DNA of 64,000 bases. Source: Erythrobacteraceae bacterium (GTDB lineage Bacteria; Pseudomonadota; Alphaproteobacteria; Sphingomonadales; Sphingomonadaceae). A model generated the notes under the pieces. That model ran no database searches. It saw only the letters and a program-made list of their open reading frames with translations, and had not been told where the DNA came from. Made by a program: the position numbers and the translations under genes. Shown one piece after another: positions 9,149-18,002 of this stretch. The stretch covers positions 1 to 64,000 of the forward strand of contig JAIYAM010000008.1 of NCBI GenBank assembly GCA_027489065.1, written 5' to 3'. Each line of letters starts with the position of its first letter. Position 1 is the stretch's first letter.

Positions 9149-9778
9149 TTAGCTATCCAGCCCGAGCAACGGGCTTTCATATTGCACGCCGTAGAAAGTC
9201 TGCCCCTCGCGGCGCACCAGCAGGACGGTGTCGCCTGCGGTAAATTGCTGGCCCTCGTCATGGGGTTCGACCATCACGAAATGGGCCTGCCCGTGGCGGT
9301 CGATCACCTTGGCGCGGGCGGGGGATCGGGTGCGGGCGGTGCCGATCTGGATTTCGGCATCGCGCCGCACCAGCTCGTCGAGCTCGACGGCGGTGGTCTC
9401 GTCCCTCGGCATCAGCGCGCCCAAGGGGCGCATGGCGAGGCTGTTGACCGGCAGCGCGGCCGCGCCGGCAGCGAGGCTCGCCCATCCGGCCGAAAGCGGC
9501 GCGCCCAGCAGGGCCGCGATCCACGCCTGTCCGATCAGGCCGATCCCGCCGAAGACCAGCAGCAGGCTCGCCAGCCAGATCAGCAGCGGCACCCGCCCAA
9601 GCCCGAGCAGCGCGGTCAGCGCATCGCCGAAACCGCCAAGGTCGAGCCCGTCGGCAGCGTCGAAATCCCCCGCCCCGTCGATCGCATCGCCGACGCCGGT
9701 GACCTGCACGATCGCCAGCACCGCCAGGCCGACCAGCGCGAGCAGAAACGGCAGGTTATGCGCCGCAAGCAGGCTCAC
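9149..9778 (-). CDS. YqiJ-like membrane protein with OB-fold tail
   Basis: Partner of the downstream flotillin. The 209-residue protein has an N-terminal hydrophobic helix (LPFLLALVGLAVLAIVQVTG) and two more (PLLIWLASLLLVFGGIGLIG and the following ALLGAPLSAGWASLAAGAAA). A soluble C-terminal OB-fold/NfeD-like domain follows (ARAKVIDRHGQAHFVMVEPH, GDTVLLVRREGQTFYGV). The start is taken as GTG at 9778, because GGGGAGG lies 5 bases upstream and the N-terminus then begins directly with the first helix; the longer open frame has no plausible start. NfeD/YqiJ proteins are established companions of flotillins. Confidence 0.85.
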   Translation of the reverse strand: MSLLAAHNLPFLLALVGLAVLAIVQVTGVGDAIDGAGDFDAADGLDLGGFGDALTALLGLGRVPLLIWLASLLLVFGGIGLIGQAWIAALLGAPLSAGWASLAAGAAALPVNSLAMRPLGALMPRDETTAVELDELVRRDAEIQIGTARTRSPARAKVIDRHGQAHFVMVEPHDEGQQFTAGDTVLLVRREGQTFYGVQYESPLLGLDS

Positions 9779-9855
9779 GCGGCCCTCCCCGCAGGATCGA
9801 GGCGAAGACGAAATCCCATGCGGGAAATCTAGATCAAACTGCGGCAGGCTAATAG

Positions 9856-9883
9856 AAAAATCGGACCGGCGACTGCCGATTTT
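9856..9883 (-). terminator. intrinsic terminator of P450 operon
   Basis: On the minus strand, right at the P450 stop codon, AAAATCGG (9883-9876) pairs with CCGATTTT (9864-9857) across an 11-base loop, and the stem runs into a stretch of five Ts. This is a good Rho-independent terminator for the acyl-CoA synthetase/P450 operon. Confidence 0.75.
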
Positions 9884-11187
9884 CAGGCAGGCGTCACCCT
9901 GAGCGGCAGGGTTTTCAGCCCGCCGACGAAGGTGCTGCTTGCCCGCTTGGCCTCGCCCGCCGGCTCCACCGCCGCCACCCGGTCGAGGATCGCCTCGAAC
10001 AGGATCTTCATCTCCAACCGCGCCAGATGCAGGCCGAGGCACTGGTGCGCCCCCGCCCCGAAGGCAAGGTGGCGGTTGGGGGAGCGTGCCGCGTCGAAAC
10101 GGCGCGGATCGGGGAATTGCGCGGGGTCGTGGTTGGCCGCGACGTAGTTGATCATCAGCCAGTCGCCCTTGGCGATGCGCTGCCCGCCGAGCTCGCAATC
10201 CTCTGCGGCGGTGCGCATGAAGTGCTGCACGGGGCTGGTCCAGCGGATCGCCTCCTCGACGATGCCGGGGAGCAGCGAGCGGTCGGCGCGCACGCGCACA
10301 TATTGTTCAGGGTCGCGGGCGAGTGCCTGCATCGCGCCTGCCGTGCTCGCACTGGTGGTGTCATGCCCTGCGGTGGCGACGATGATGTAGTAACCCGCCA
10401 TGTCGCGCGGCGGGAGCGGCTCGCCGTCGACCAGCGCATTGGCGATGACGCTGGCGACGTCCTCAGTCGGATTGCGGCGGCGGTCCTCGGCGAGGGCGGC
10501 GAAGTAATCCTCGAAGGTCTTCACCGCGCCGGCGACGATCTGCACCACCTGTTCGGGCGTCATCTGGTCCATGCCGGAGCCCGAGAGGTCCTTGTCCTGC
10601 CCGCCGAACAATTGCTGGGTGAGCATCTGCATCCGGAACTCGTCCTCCGGCGGCACCCCGAGGATCTGCATGACGACACGCAAGGGATAGGGACCGGAGA
10701 CGTGCCTAACGAAATCGACCTCGGTACCTTGCTCGAGCATGCGGTCGACCGTCCGCGCCGCCAGCGCGCGCAGCTCGTCCTCGAGCCGCGCGAGATTCCT
10801 CGGCATGAACCATTCCTGGGTCAGCTTGCGGTACTTGGGGTGGATCGGCGCGTCGAACACCACCAGCGAATCCACCAGCATGTTCGAGCCCGTCGCCGCG
10901 CGGCTGAACTCGATCGCCTGATTGAAGCTGAACACCACCGGGCGCGGGTTGTTGAGGAAGGCGGCATTGTCCTTCGAGATGCGCATCACGTCGTCATAGG
11001 AGGTGACGAGCCAGAAGGGATCGAACAGCCCCGGCGTGTCGGGCTGCACCTTCGCCACCGGCGTCGCGGCGCGAATGGCATCGAAGGTGTCGAGCAGTCC
11101 GTCCCACTCGGCATAGGCGTGCGGGTCGATGACCCGGCGCGCGACGTCGCCGGGGAGAATTGCCTCCCCGTTTCGGTCCGCGCTCAA
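9883..11187 (-). CDS. cytochrome P450
   Basis: Soluble bacterial class I-type P450 of 434 residues. The I-helix oxygen-activation motif is AGHDTTSAS, the K-helix ExxR is EEAIRW, and the heme loop is FGAGAHQCLGLHLAR with the axial thiolate at about Cys383. The substrate cannot be read from sequence. The start overlaps the stop of an acyl-CoA synthetase gene by 4 bp (ATGA), so the pair forms an operon and suggests oxidation and CoA activation of a carboxylic or terpenoid-type substrate. No ferredoxin gene is adjacent; a candidate reductase is at 35664-36920. Confidence 0.95.
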   Translation of the reverse strand: MSADRNGEAILPGDVARRVIDPHAYAEWDGLLDTFDAIRAATPVAKVQPDTPGLFDPFWLVTSYDDVMRISKDNAAFLNNPRPVVFSFNQAIEFSRAATGSNMLVDSLVVFDAPIHPKYRKLTQEWFMPRNLARLEDELRALAARTVDRMLEQGTEVDFVRHVSGPYPLRVVMQILGVPPEDEFRMQMLTQQLFGGQDKDLSGSGMDQMTPEQVVQIVAGAVKTFEDYFAALAEDRRRNPTEDVASVIANALVDGEPLPPRDMAGYYIIVATAGHDTTSASTAGAMQALARDPEQYVRVRADRSLLPGIVEEAIRWTSPVQHFMRTAAEDCELGGQRIAKGDWLMINYVAANHDPAQFPDPRRFDAARSPNRHLAFGAGAHQCLGLHLARLEMKILFEAILDRVAAVEPAGEAKRASSTFVGGLKTLPLRVTPA

Positions 11188-12731
11188 GCCGCGACCTCCG
11201 TCGCCTTGGCGGCATATTCATCGCGCAACTCGCGCTTGTAGAGCTTGCCGTTCGCCTCGCGCGGCAGATCGGGGCGGAAGTCGAACAGCTTGGGCATCTT
11301 GATCTTGGAGAGGCTGGGCGCGAGGAAATCGCGCAACTCCGCCTCCAGCTCCGGACCGGCCGCCGCCATGTCCCTGGGCTGCACGACCGCGACGACCTTC
11401 TCGCCGAGGTCGGGACAGGGCGCACCGATCACCGCCGCGTCCATCACCTTGGGGTGGGTGACGAGCAGGTTCTCGATCTCCTGCGGGTAGATGTTGACGC
11501 CCCCGCTGATGATCATGTGGCTCTTGCGGTCGGTCAGGAACAGGAAGCCGTCGCTGTCGAGGTGCCCGATATCGCCGAGCGTCATCCAGCCCTTGGGGTG
11601 CATCGCCTCGGCGGTCTTCGCGGGGTCATTGTGGTAGGTGGGGAGGTTGACGTTCTCGAAGAAGATCAGCCCGTCCTGCCCCGCAGGAAGCTCCTCGCCG
11701 TCCGGCCCGCAGACGTGGACCTTGCCGTGCACCGCCACGCCGACGGTGCCGGGCTTGGCGAGCCAGTGTTCGGACTTGACCAGCGTCATGCCGATCATCT
11801 CGGAGCCGGCGTAGTACTCGTTCACGATCGGGCCCCACCAGGCGATCATGTCGCGCTTGATCGGCACCGGGCAGGGCGCGGCGGCGTGGAGGGCGCGCTT
11901 GTGGCTCGAAAGATCGTAACGGCTGCGCACCGCCGGATCGAGCTTGAGGAAGCGCACGAAGTGGGTCGGCACCCACTGGCTGTCGGTCACCTTGTAGCGC
12001 TCGATGGCCTTCAGGGCCTCCTCGGGATCGAACTTCTCCATCATCACCACCGTCCCGCCGAGCCGGTGGACGATCGAGCACCAGCCGATGGGCGCCGCGT
12101 GATAGAGCGGGGCGGGGGAGAGGTAGACCATCGAACCGTCCGCCGGCATCCCGGCGCCCATCGTCGCCAGGCCGAGCAGCGGCACGGGCGCGGCGGGATC
12201 GGGGTCCTCCGGCGGGGCGGGACGAATGCCCTTGGGGCGGCCCGTGGTGCCGGAGGAATAGAGCATCACCATCCCGGCGCGCTGGTCGGGGATGGGGCTT
12301 TCCGGCTGCGCGGCGAGCGCGGCGGCGAAATTCTCGGGCCCGTCCGCATCCATGAGAAGCACGGTGAGGTCCGGACATTCGGCGCGGATGCCCTCGAGCA
12401 CGTCCGCGAAATAGCCGGAGGTGATCAGCAGCTTCGCCTGCGCGTCGCGGATGATGTAGGCGGCCTCGGGCGCGGTGAGGCGCGAGGAGATCGGCACCAG
12501 CATCGTGCCCGCCCGCTGCGAGCCCCAGATCAGCGTGAAATACTCGATCCGGTTTTCCAGCAGCACCGCGAAGGCATCGCCCTGACCGATGCCGTGGGCG
12601 CGCAGCAGGTGGGCGAAGCGGTTCGATTCCGCCTCCATCTCGCGATAGGTGATCTGCTTGCCCGAGCCGGTCATGATGACGGCGGGATGATCGGGGCGGG
12701 TCGCGGCGTGCGCGATCGGGTGCATGGACAT
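11184..12731 (-). CDS. AMP-forming acyl-CoA synthetase
   Basis: Adenylate-forming enzyme (ANL superfamily) of about 515 residues that activates a carboxylic acid with ATP and CoA. The AMP-binding P-loop-like motif is MLYSSGTTGRPKG, the ATP-site motif is NEYYAGSEM, the hinge region is GWMTLGDIGHLDSDGFLFLTDR, and the catalytic lysine lies in the C-terminal LPREANGKLYKRELR. ATG 12731 is chosen because GGGAGAG lies about 10 bases upstream; an ATG at 12749 precedes that site. First gene of the operon with the P450. Substrate unknown; fatty, aromatic or bile-acid-like acids are possible. Confidence 0.92.
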   Translation of the reverse strand: MSMHPIAHAATRPDHPAVIMTGSGKQITYREMEAESNRFAHLLRAHGIGQGDAFAVLLENRIEYFTLIWGSQRAGTMLVPISSRLTAPEAAYIIRDAQAKLLITSGYFADVLEGIRAECPDLTVLLMDADGPENFAAALAAQPESPIPDQRAGMVMLYSSGTTGRPKGIRPAPPEDPDPAAPVPLLGLATMGAGMPADGSMVYLSPAPLYHAAPIGWCSIVHRLGGTVVMMEKFDPEEALKAIERYKVTDSQWVPTHFVRFLKLDPAVRSRYDLSSHKRALHAAAPCPVPIKRDMIAWWGPIVNEYYAGSEMIGMTLVKSEHWLAKPGTVGVAVHGKVHVCGPDGEELPAGQDGLIFFENVNLPTYHNDPAKTAEAMHPKGWMTLGDIGHLDSDGFLFLTDRKSHMIISGGVNIYPQEIENLLVTHPKVMDAAVIGAPCPDLGEKVVAVVQPRDMAAAGPELEAELRDFLAPSLSKIKMPKLFDFRPDLPREANGKLYKRELRDEYAAKATEVAA

Positions 12732-12874
12732 TGCGGTTTTCTCTCCCATGCCGCCCCGTCTTCAAGACGGTGTGCGGCTTGGGCAGGAAATTACGCGAGG
12801 CGCGCCGACCCGCAAGCAAAAACGGTATGGGTTATGCTACCGATCGGAGAGGCACGGCACGCAGGCCGCGGACA

Positions 12875-12904
12875 AGAAAAAAGGCGGCGGGATAACCCGC
12901 CGCC
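12875..12904 (-). terminator. intrinsic terminator downstream of M23 peptidase gene
   Basis: Minus strand: a perfect 9-bp stem GGCGGCGGG / CCCGCCGCC with loop TTAT (12904-12883) is followed by six Ts (12882-12877). It lies about 70 bases past the M23 peptidase stop and before the acyl-CoA synthetase gene, insulating the two units. Confidence 0.85.
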
Positions 12905-12973
12905 ATGTTCGGACACCCTCTCCAATGTCCGGCCCGTTTTCACGGGCAAGCTCGTGAAGCCTAGTCGCCCGAC

Positions 12974-13723
12974 TTATTGGCCACCCTGGCCGGTCAGGCG
13001 AGCATCGCGGGCGTAGGCCAGCTGTGCTTCGCTCTCCACCATATACGGAATCGGATTGACTGCAAGCCCGTCCACGCGAACTTCGTAATGCAGGTGCGGA
13101 CCGGTCGAACTGCCGGTCGAACCGACATAGCCGATGAGGTCGCCCTTCTTCACCGTGTCGCCCGCGGCAACCGCAAGGCGCGACAGGTGGGCGTAGCGGG
13201 TTTCCATCGCCGCACCGTGGTTGATGCTGATGTACAGGCCGTAGCTCGAATAGAGGTCTGCGCGGCCGACGATGCCATCGGCCGTGGCATAGACCGGCGT
13301 GCCGGTCGGCGCGGCGAGGTCGATGCCGGTGTGCTGGCGGCGACCGCCGAGAACCGGGTGATAGCGCATGCCGAAGCTGCTGGTCAGCGCGGCGCCTTCG
13401 AGCGGCATGCGCGAAGGCACCGAAATGCCGCGGTGCTGGATCGGCGAGGAATAGGTGGCGGCAGCGCCGCTGCCGGTGCCCGGCCCCGAAGCCGGAGCAG
13501 TACGCTCGATCGCGGTCCAGCTGGCGAACAGCGACTTGAAGCGGGTATCGCCGTTGTCGACGACGTCGCCCTGCGCCTCACGCACCGGCTGCGTCATGTC
13601 GGCGCTGGTGGTGCTGGCGGCGGAATTGGCGGAGTTTGCGAAGGCCGGAGCGGCGGTGGAAACCAGAACGGCTGTGCAGGCAGAGGCAGCGAGCTTCAGC
13701 ACGTTTTGCAAGGCAAGTTTCAT
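12974..13723 (-). CDS. secreted M23-family peptidoglycan endopeptidase
   Basis: Periplasmic LytM-type metallopeptidase of 249 residues that cuts peptidoglycan cross-links or regulates amidases. A signal peptide with hydrophobic core and AFA cleavage region covers residues 1-29. A disordered Ser/Ala/Thr-rich linker precedes the M23 domain from about 105. Zinc ligands and catalytic residues are all visible: H131 and D135 in HTGID, H180 in RYAHLS, and H211/H213 in HLHYEV. Monocistronic, with an intrinsic terminator about 70 bases downstream. Confidence 0.93.
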   Translation of the reverse strand: MKLALQNVLKLAASACTAVLVSTAAPAFANSANSAASTTSADMTQPVREAQGDVVDNGDTRFKSLFASWTAIERTAPASGPGTGSGAAATYSSPIQHRGISVPSRMPLEGAALTSSFGMRYHPVLGGRRQHTGIDLAAPTGTPVYATADGIVGRADLYSSYGLYISINHGAAMETRYAHLSRLAVAAGDTVKKGDLIGYVGSTGSSTGPHLHYEVRVDGLAVNPIPYMVESEAQLAYARDARLTGQGGQ

Positions 13724-13818
13724 ATGCGACCCGGTTCCCGATTGCGGCTCATGGCCGAGGAGTAATCCGACACGTCTTCTGCGCGCCTTGGCTGGATGCT
13801 GGTTATCCGGGTGAGTCG

Positions 13819-14610
13819 TTAAAGCGCAATCTCTTCATAAAAACTGCGCGACAAACCGGCTGCAAGACGCGCCGAGTCGTTGAACGGTGGCTTAACGTGC
13901 CCGCGAAAGTGCCGTTTTACGAGGTTCTGCCATAGGGATTCGGGCTCGGACTGCGCCAGTTCGGCACAGCGCAAAAAGTGCTTGGTGCCCGCAGCGACGT
14001 GGCGGATTTCGTCGTCAAGTATGCGCGTCAGGATGCGCGCCCCGTGCTCGTCGCCGGCCGCGCGGACCCGCTCCAGCGTCGCCGGCGTCACGTCGAGACC
14101 GCGCGCCTCGAGCACCATCGGAACCACGGCAAGTCGCGCCGCGACGTCGCCCCTGGTCTCGTACGCCGCCTCCCACAGGCCCGCATGCGCCGGGAGAGCG
14201 CCGTAGTGGCTGCCGAGGCTCTGGAGTTTGCGCGCCAGCAGCGCGAAGTGCATCGCCTCGTCGGCGGCGACGGCGAGGAAATCGCTCACGAACTCCTCGC
14301 CCATTGCGCCGCCGAATCGCCCCGCCATGTCGAGCGCGAGGTCGATCGCGACGAATTCGATGTGGGCGAGGCTGTGCCACAAGGCGATCCGCCCGCGTTC
14401 CGATCCGCCCTTGCCGCGCTTGGGCATCTGGCTGGGCGCGAGCAACTCGGGCGCCTCGGGCCAGGCTGGCTGGTCGGGCATGGCGACGTCGAATTCGAAG
14501 GCCAGGCTCCCTCGCCGCCACGCCCTAGCCACTTCGCGCGTGGCGAAGCACTTGGCGCGCGGCTCGGGGGTGAGCAGCGCGGCGCGGATGGCGCGGGCGA
14601 CGGTGGTCAT
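13819..14610 (-). CDS. ferritin-like DUF455 protein
   Basis: Protein of 263 residues of the DUF455 (COG2833) family, a ferritin-like four-helix bundle distantly related to the tRNA hydroxylase MiaE. Candidate di-metal ligands are the paired E and ExxH motifs: AHIEFVAIDLALD, ADEAMHFALL and DDEIRHVAAG. Function is not established. It follows bcp by only 7 bases and is the last gene of the glnE-bcp-DUF455 unit, which could link it to oxidative protection, but this is inference. Confidence 0.85.
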   Translation of the reverse strand: MTTVARAIRAALLTPEPRAKCFATREVARAWRRGSLAFEFDVAMPDQPAWPEAPELLAPSQMPKRGKGGSERGRIALWHSLAHIEFVAIDLALDMAGRFGGAMGEEFVSDFLAVAADEAMHFALLARKLQSLGSHYGALPAHAGLWEAAYETRGDVAARLAVVPMVLEARGLDVTPATLERVRAAGDEHGARILTRILDDEIRHVAAGTKHFLRCAELAQSEPESLWQNLVKRHFRGHVKPPFNDSARLAAGLSRSFYEEIAL

Positions 14611-14617
14611 GCGCGAA

Positions 14618-15091
14618 TCAGAGCGCTTGGGCGGCGGCGAGGACTTCCTCGGCGTGGCCGGCGACCTTCACCTTGTCCCAAATGCGCGCGATCCTGCCGT
14701 CGGCACCGACGAGGTAGGTGGCGCGGACCATGCCCATGTAGGTCTTGCCGTACATCTGCTTTTCCGCCCAGACGCCGAGCGCGTCGGACAGCCCGCCCTC
14801 TTCGGCATCGGTGGCGAGCGGCGCGGTGAGGCCGTGCTTGGCGATGAACTTGGCGTGCTTCTTGGCGGGATCCTTGGAGACGCCGAGGAGCTTGGTGCCC
14901 GCCGCCTCGAACTCGTCCCTGAGGGCAGAGAAGTCCTTGTTTTCGGTCGTGCAGCCCGGTGTGTCATCCTTGGGATAGAAGAAGATCACCAGCTTCGAAC
15001 CGGCAAAGTCGGAAGGCTTCACCGTGCCGCCCTCGGGCGTTTCCATGGCGATATCGGGGATGGCGTCGCCGACGCCGGGGAAGTTGCTCAT
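14618..15091 (-). CDS. bcp: peroxiredoxin Bcp/PrxQ type, 1-Cys
   Basis: Thioredoxin-fold peroxidase of 157 residues that reduces hydrogen peroxide and organic peroxides. The peroxidatic Cys47 sits in YPKDDTPGCTTENKDF. It is the only cysteine, so the usual resolving cysteine five residues later (or elsewhere) is missing and the enzyme must be recycled by an external thiol. The start overlaps the glnE stop by 4 bp (ATGA), so it is co-translated with glnE; a ferritin-like gene follows after 7 bases. Confidence 0.95.
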   Translation of the reverse strand: MSNFPGVGDAIPDIAMETPEGGTVKPSDFAGSKLVIFFYPKDDTPGCTTENKDFSALRDEFEAAGTKLLGVSKDPAKKHAKFIAKHGLTAPLATDAEEGGLSDALGVWAEKQMYGKTYMGMVRATYLVGADGRIARIWDKVKVAGHAEEVLAAAQAL

Positions 15092-17847
15092 GTTTGGGTC
15101 TCCTGTTGCGAGGGGAGAATGTCGGTGCCGAGGATTTGTTTCCACGCTCGCGCGACGCTCTGCCTTGCGGCGGCGAAGGCGTCCAGCAGCTCGGCATAGG
15201 TGGCGTGTCCGCAGGCCCGCGCCAGCGCCCGTGCGCCCGAGGGCGGCGGCTCGCGCCCGTCGGGGGCGAGCAGGCGTCCGGCGACCAGCATGCGGCTCAT
15301 CAGCGCATGGGGCGCGGCCAGATCGACGGGGATGAGGCCCGCCGCCGCGAGCCCGCCGAGGGCCACTTCCAGATCGGGAGAGAGCGACTGCGCGGCCGCA
15401 CCGGCAAGCGGGCTGCCGTCCGCCGCCTCGTTCTTCAATTGCAGGTAGTGGACGAGGAACTCGATATCCACGAGCCCGCCCCGGGCGAGCTTGGCGTCGA
15501 TCGGCCCGCTCTGCGGCTTGTGCTTGGCCATCTCGGCGCGCATCGCCAGCACCGCTTCGCGCAAGGCGGCCTTGTCGCGGCGGGCGTGGAGCACCTCGGC
15601 GAGCACCGCCTCGAGCTCGGCTCGCATTGCCGGGGAGCCGTACAGCACCCGCGCGCGGGCGAGCGCCATGTGCTCCCAGGTCCACGCCGCCTCGCGCTGG
15701 TACTTGCCGAAAGCCTCGCAGCTCACCGCCAGCGGGCCCTGATTGCCCTGCGGCCGAAGGCGCGTGTCGACCTCGTAGAGCGCGCCTTGCGCCGTCGGCA
15801 CCGAAAGCGCCGCGCCGACGCGGCTGGCGAGGCGGTTGTAATAGGTCGTCGCGCCGAGCGGGCGCACGCCGTCGGACTGGGCGGAAAAATCGCCGGAGAA
15901 GAGGTAGACGATGTCGAGGTCCGAGGCATGGGTCAGCGCCCCGCCGCCCAGCCGCCCCAGCCCGAGGATCAGCAATTCGCTCCCCGCGATGCGCCCGTGC
16001 TTGGCCGCGAATTCCTCCACGGTTGCGTCAGCCGCCAGCCGCAGCGCGGCTTCGGCGGTGCGCGACAGGGCGCGGGCGATGTCGAGCGGGTCGGCGAGGC
16101 CCTCGATCAGCTGGATGCCGAGCGCGAAGCGGACCTCGCCGGTGACGATGCGGATCGCGTCGAGCAGCGATTCGTAGTCGTCGCGGATCGCCGCGCCCTT
16201 CATCCGCGCCATGATCTGCGCGACGTCGCCGGGCAGGTCGAGCGCATCGTGATCGATCATCGTGTCGAGCAGCTCGGGCTTGCGCGCCAGCTCGTCCGAA
16301 AGCACCGGGGCGAGGGTGAGCGCGGCCACCAGACGCCGGATCAGGTCGGGACGGGCGCCCAGCAGGCGGAAGGTGGTGATCGCGCTAGGAACGCTCTCGA
16401 GGATGCGCTCCCAGCGGGTGACGGCGCGCATCGGGTCGTCGCTGTGCGCCATCGCCTCGAGCAGGGCCGGGGCGAGCCGGTCCCACGCCGCCAGCGCCTG
16501 AGGCGAGCGGATCGCGGCATAGCGCCCGTCGCGCCAGCCCTCGACCCTCTCGGCAAGGACGTCCGGGTCGGGGAAGCCCCATTCGCCGAGCTGGCGGGCG
16601 AAGGCGCTGACCGGCATGGGAACCGGCGCGGGGGCAGGTTCGGAGCGGCCGATCAGCTCCTCGTAAAGCCGCGCGCTGCGCGCCGTGACCGCGGTCAGTT
16701 CGGCGATCAGCGCCACGCCATCGGCCAGCCCGTCGAGCCGCGCGACATTGTCCATCGCTTCGCCGTCCGGCAGGGTATGGGTCTGGCGGTCGTTGACCAT
16801 CTGTAGCCGGTGTTCGACCTGCCGCAGCCTGTCGTAGGCCTCCCCCAGAGTGACCGCATTCTCGGGCGCGATCCACCCCGCGGCGGCCAGCGCGTCGAGC
16901 GCGGGGTGGGTGCCTCTCACCCTCAGCGAGGTGTCGCGCCCGCCGTGGATCAGCTGGAGGGTCTGGGCGTAGAACTCGATCTCGCGAATGCCCCCGCGCC
17001 CGCGCTTCACATCGAAGCCGGGGCCGGGCGCGGGCGGGCCCGCATGGCTGTCGCGGATGCGGTGGGTGAGCGCGCTGATCTCCTCGATCGCGCCGAAATC
17101 GAGCTGGCTGCGCCACACGAAAGGGCGGATCTGTGTCAGGAAATCCTCGCCCGCCAGGATGTCGCCGGCTGCGGCGCGGGCGCGAATGAAGGCGGCGCGC
17201 TCCCATGCGAGCGCCTGGCCCTGATAATGGGTCAGCGCCGATCCCACCGGAACCGCGAGCGGGCTGATCTCGCTGGCGGGGCGCAGGCGCAGGTCGACCC
17301 GCAGGACGTAGCCATCCGCCGTGTTGCCGGCGAGCAGGGCCACCACCCGCCGCGCGTAACGCTGCGCCGCTTCGCCCGGGTCGTCCGATGCGCGGCGCGG
17401 CAGGCGCTCGCGGTCGAACAGCAGGATCGGGTCGATGTCCGAGGAGTAGTTGAGCTCGCCCGCCCCCTGCTTGCCGAGTGCCAGCGCGATGAAGCCGTCG
17501 GCCGAGTCGCTGCCGGTGCGTTCGGTGATCGCGGTGCGGATCGCGCGGTCGAGCGCCCGGTCGGCGAAGGCGGTGAGCTCGCCGACGACGCGCGACAGCG
17601 GAAAAGCGCCTGCCAGATCGCCGACCGCCAGCGCCGCGGCCAAAGCGAGCCGCTCGCGCCGCAGCGCCACCTCGGGATCGGGGTTCGCGCCTTGCTCGCG
17701 CGCCCAGACGAGCGCCGCCTCCCCCTCGCCGCGCGCCAGCAGGGCGGCAAGCTCGGGGTTGCGCTCCAGCGCCCGTCCGAGGAACGGCGCATGGGTGCGG
17801 GCGCGGTGCAGCGCGCTTTCCCAGTCGGGTTTCCGGTTCTCTCCCAT
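15088..17847 (-). CDS. glnE: glutamine synthetase adenylyltransferase / deadenylase
   Basis: Bifunctional cytoplasmic enzyme that adenylylates and deadenylylates glutamine synthetase in response to PII, switching nitrogen assimilation off and on. The chain has 919 residues, typical of the family. Two nucleotidyltransferase domains are visible: the first around GKQGAGELNYSSDIDPILLFD (deadenylylation) and the second around GLGRLGGGALTHASDLDIVYLF (adenylylation), each followed by a KRGRGGIREIEF or KLARGGLVDIEF helix motif. ATG 17847 is chosen for AGAGG six bases upstream. First gene of a minus-strand operon with bcp and a DUF455 gene. Confidence 0.95.
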   Translation of the reverse strand: MGENRKPDWESALHRARTHAPFLGRALERNPELAALLARGEGEAALVWAREQGANPDPEVALRRERLALAAALAVGDLAGAFPLSRVVGELTAFADRALDRAIRTAITERTGSDSADGFIALALGKQGAGELNYSSDIDPILLFDRERLPRRASDDPGEAAQRYARRVVALLAGNTADGYVLRVDLRLRPASEISPLAVPVGSALTHYQGQALAWERAAFIRARAAAGDILAGEDFLTQIRPFVWRSQLDFGAIEEISALTHRIRDSHAGPPAPGPGFDVKRGRGGIREIEFYAQTLQLIHGGRDTSLRVRGTHPALDALAAAGWIAPENAVTLGEAYDRLRQVEHRLQMVNDRQTHTLPDGEAMDNVARLDGLADGVALIAELTAVTARSARLYEELIGRSEPAPAPVPMPVSAFARQLGEWGFPDPDVLAERVEGWRDGRYAAIRSPQALAAWDRLAPALLEAMAHSDDPMRAVTRWERILESVPSAITTFRLLGARPDLIRRLVAALTLAPVLSDELARKPELLDTMIDHDALDLPGDVAQIMARMKGAAIRDDYESLLDAIRIVTGEVRFALGIQLIEGLADPLDIARALSRTAEAALRLAADATVEEFAAKHGRIAGSELLILGLGRLGGGALTHASDLDIVYLFSGDFSAQSDGVRPLGATTYYNRLASRVGAALSVPTAQGALYEVDTRLRPQGNQGPLAVSCEAFGKYQREAAWTWEHMALARARVLYGSPAMRAELEAVLAEVLHARRDKAALREAVLAMRAEMAKHKPQSGPIDAKLARGGLVDIEFLVHYLQLKNEAADGSPLAGAAAQSLSPDLEVALGGLAAAGLIPVDLAAPHALMSRMLVAGRLLAPDGREPPPSGARALARACGHATYAELLDAFAAARQSVARAWKQILGTDILPSQQETQT

Positions 17848-18002
17848 CGCTCGCCTCTGTGACGGGGCTTGCGATGGGCTGCAAGGAAGGAGTCTTTGTT
17901 GCCCTACCGCTCCGCAGCTTGAGGGCGGCGCGCTTGCAGCCGGCCCGCGGCTCTGCGATGGGATGCGCCCTACTGACGCAGCGACCCTGGGAGAGACTTG
18001 GC

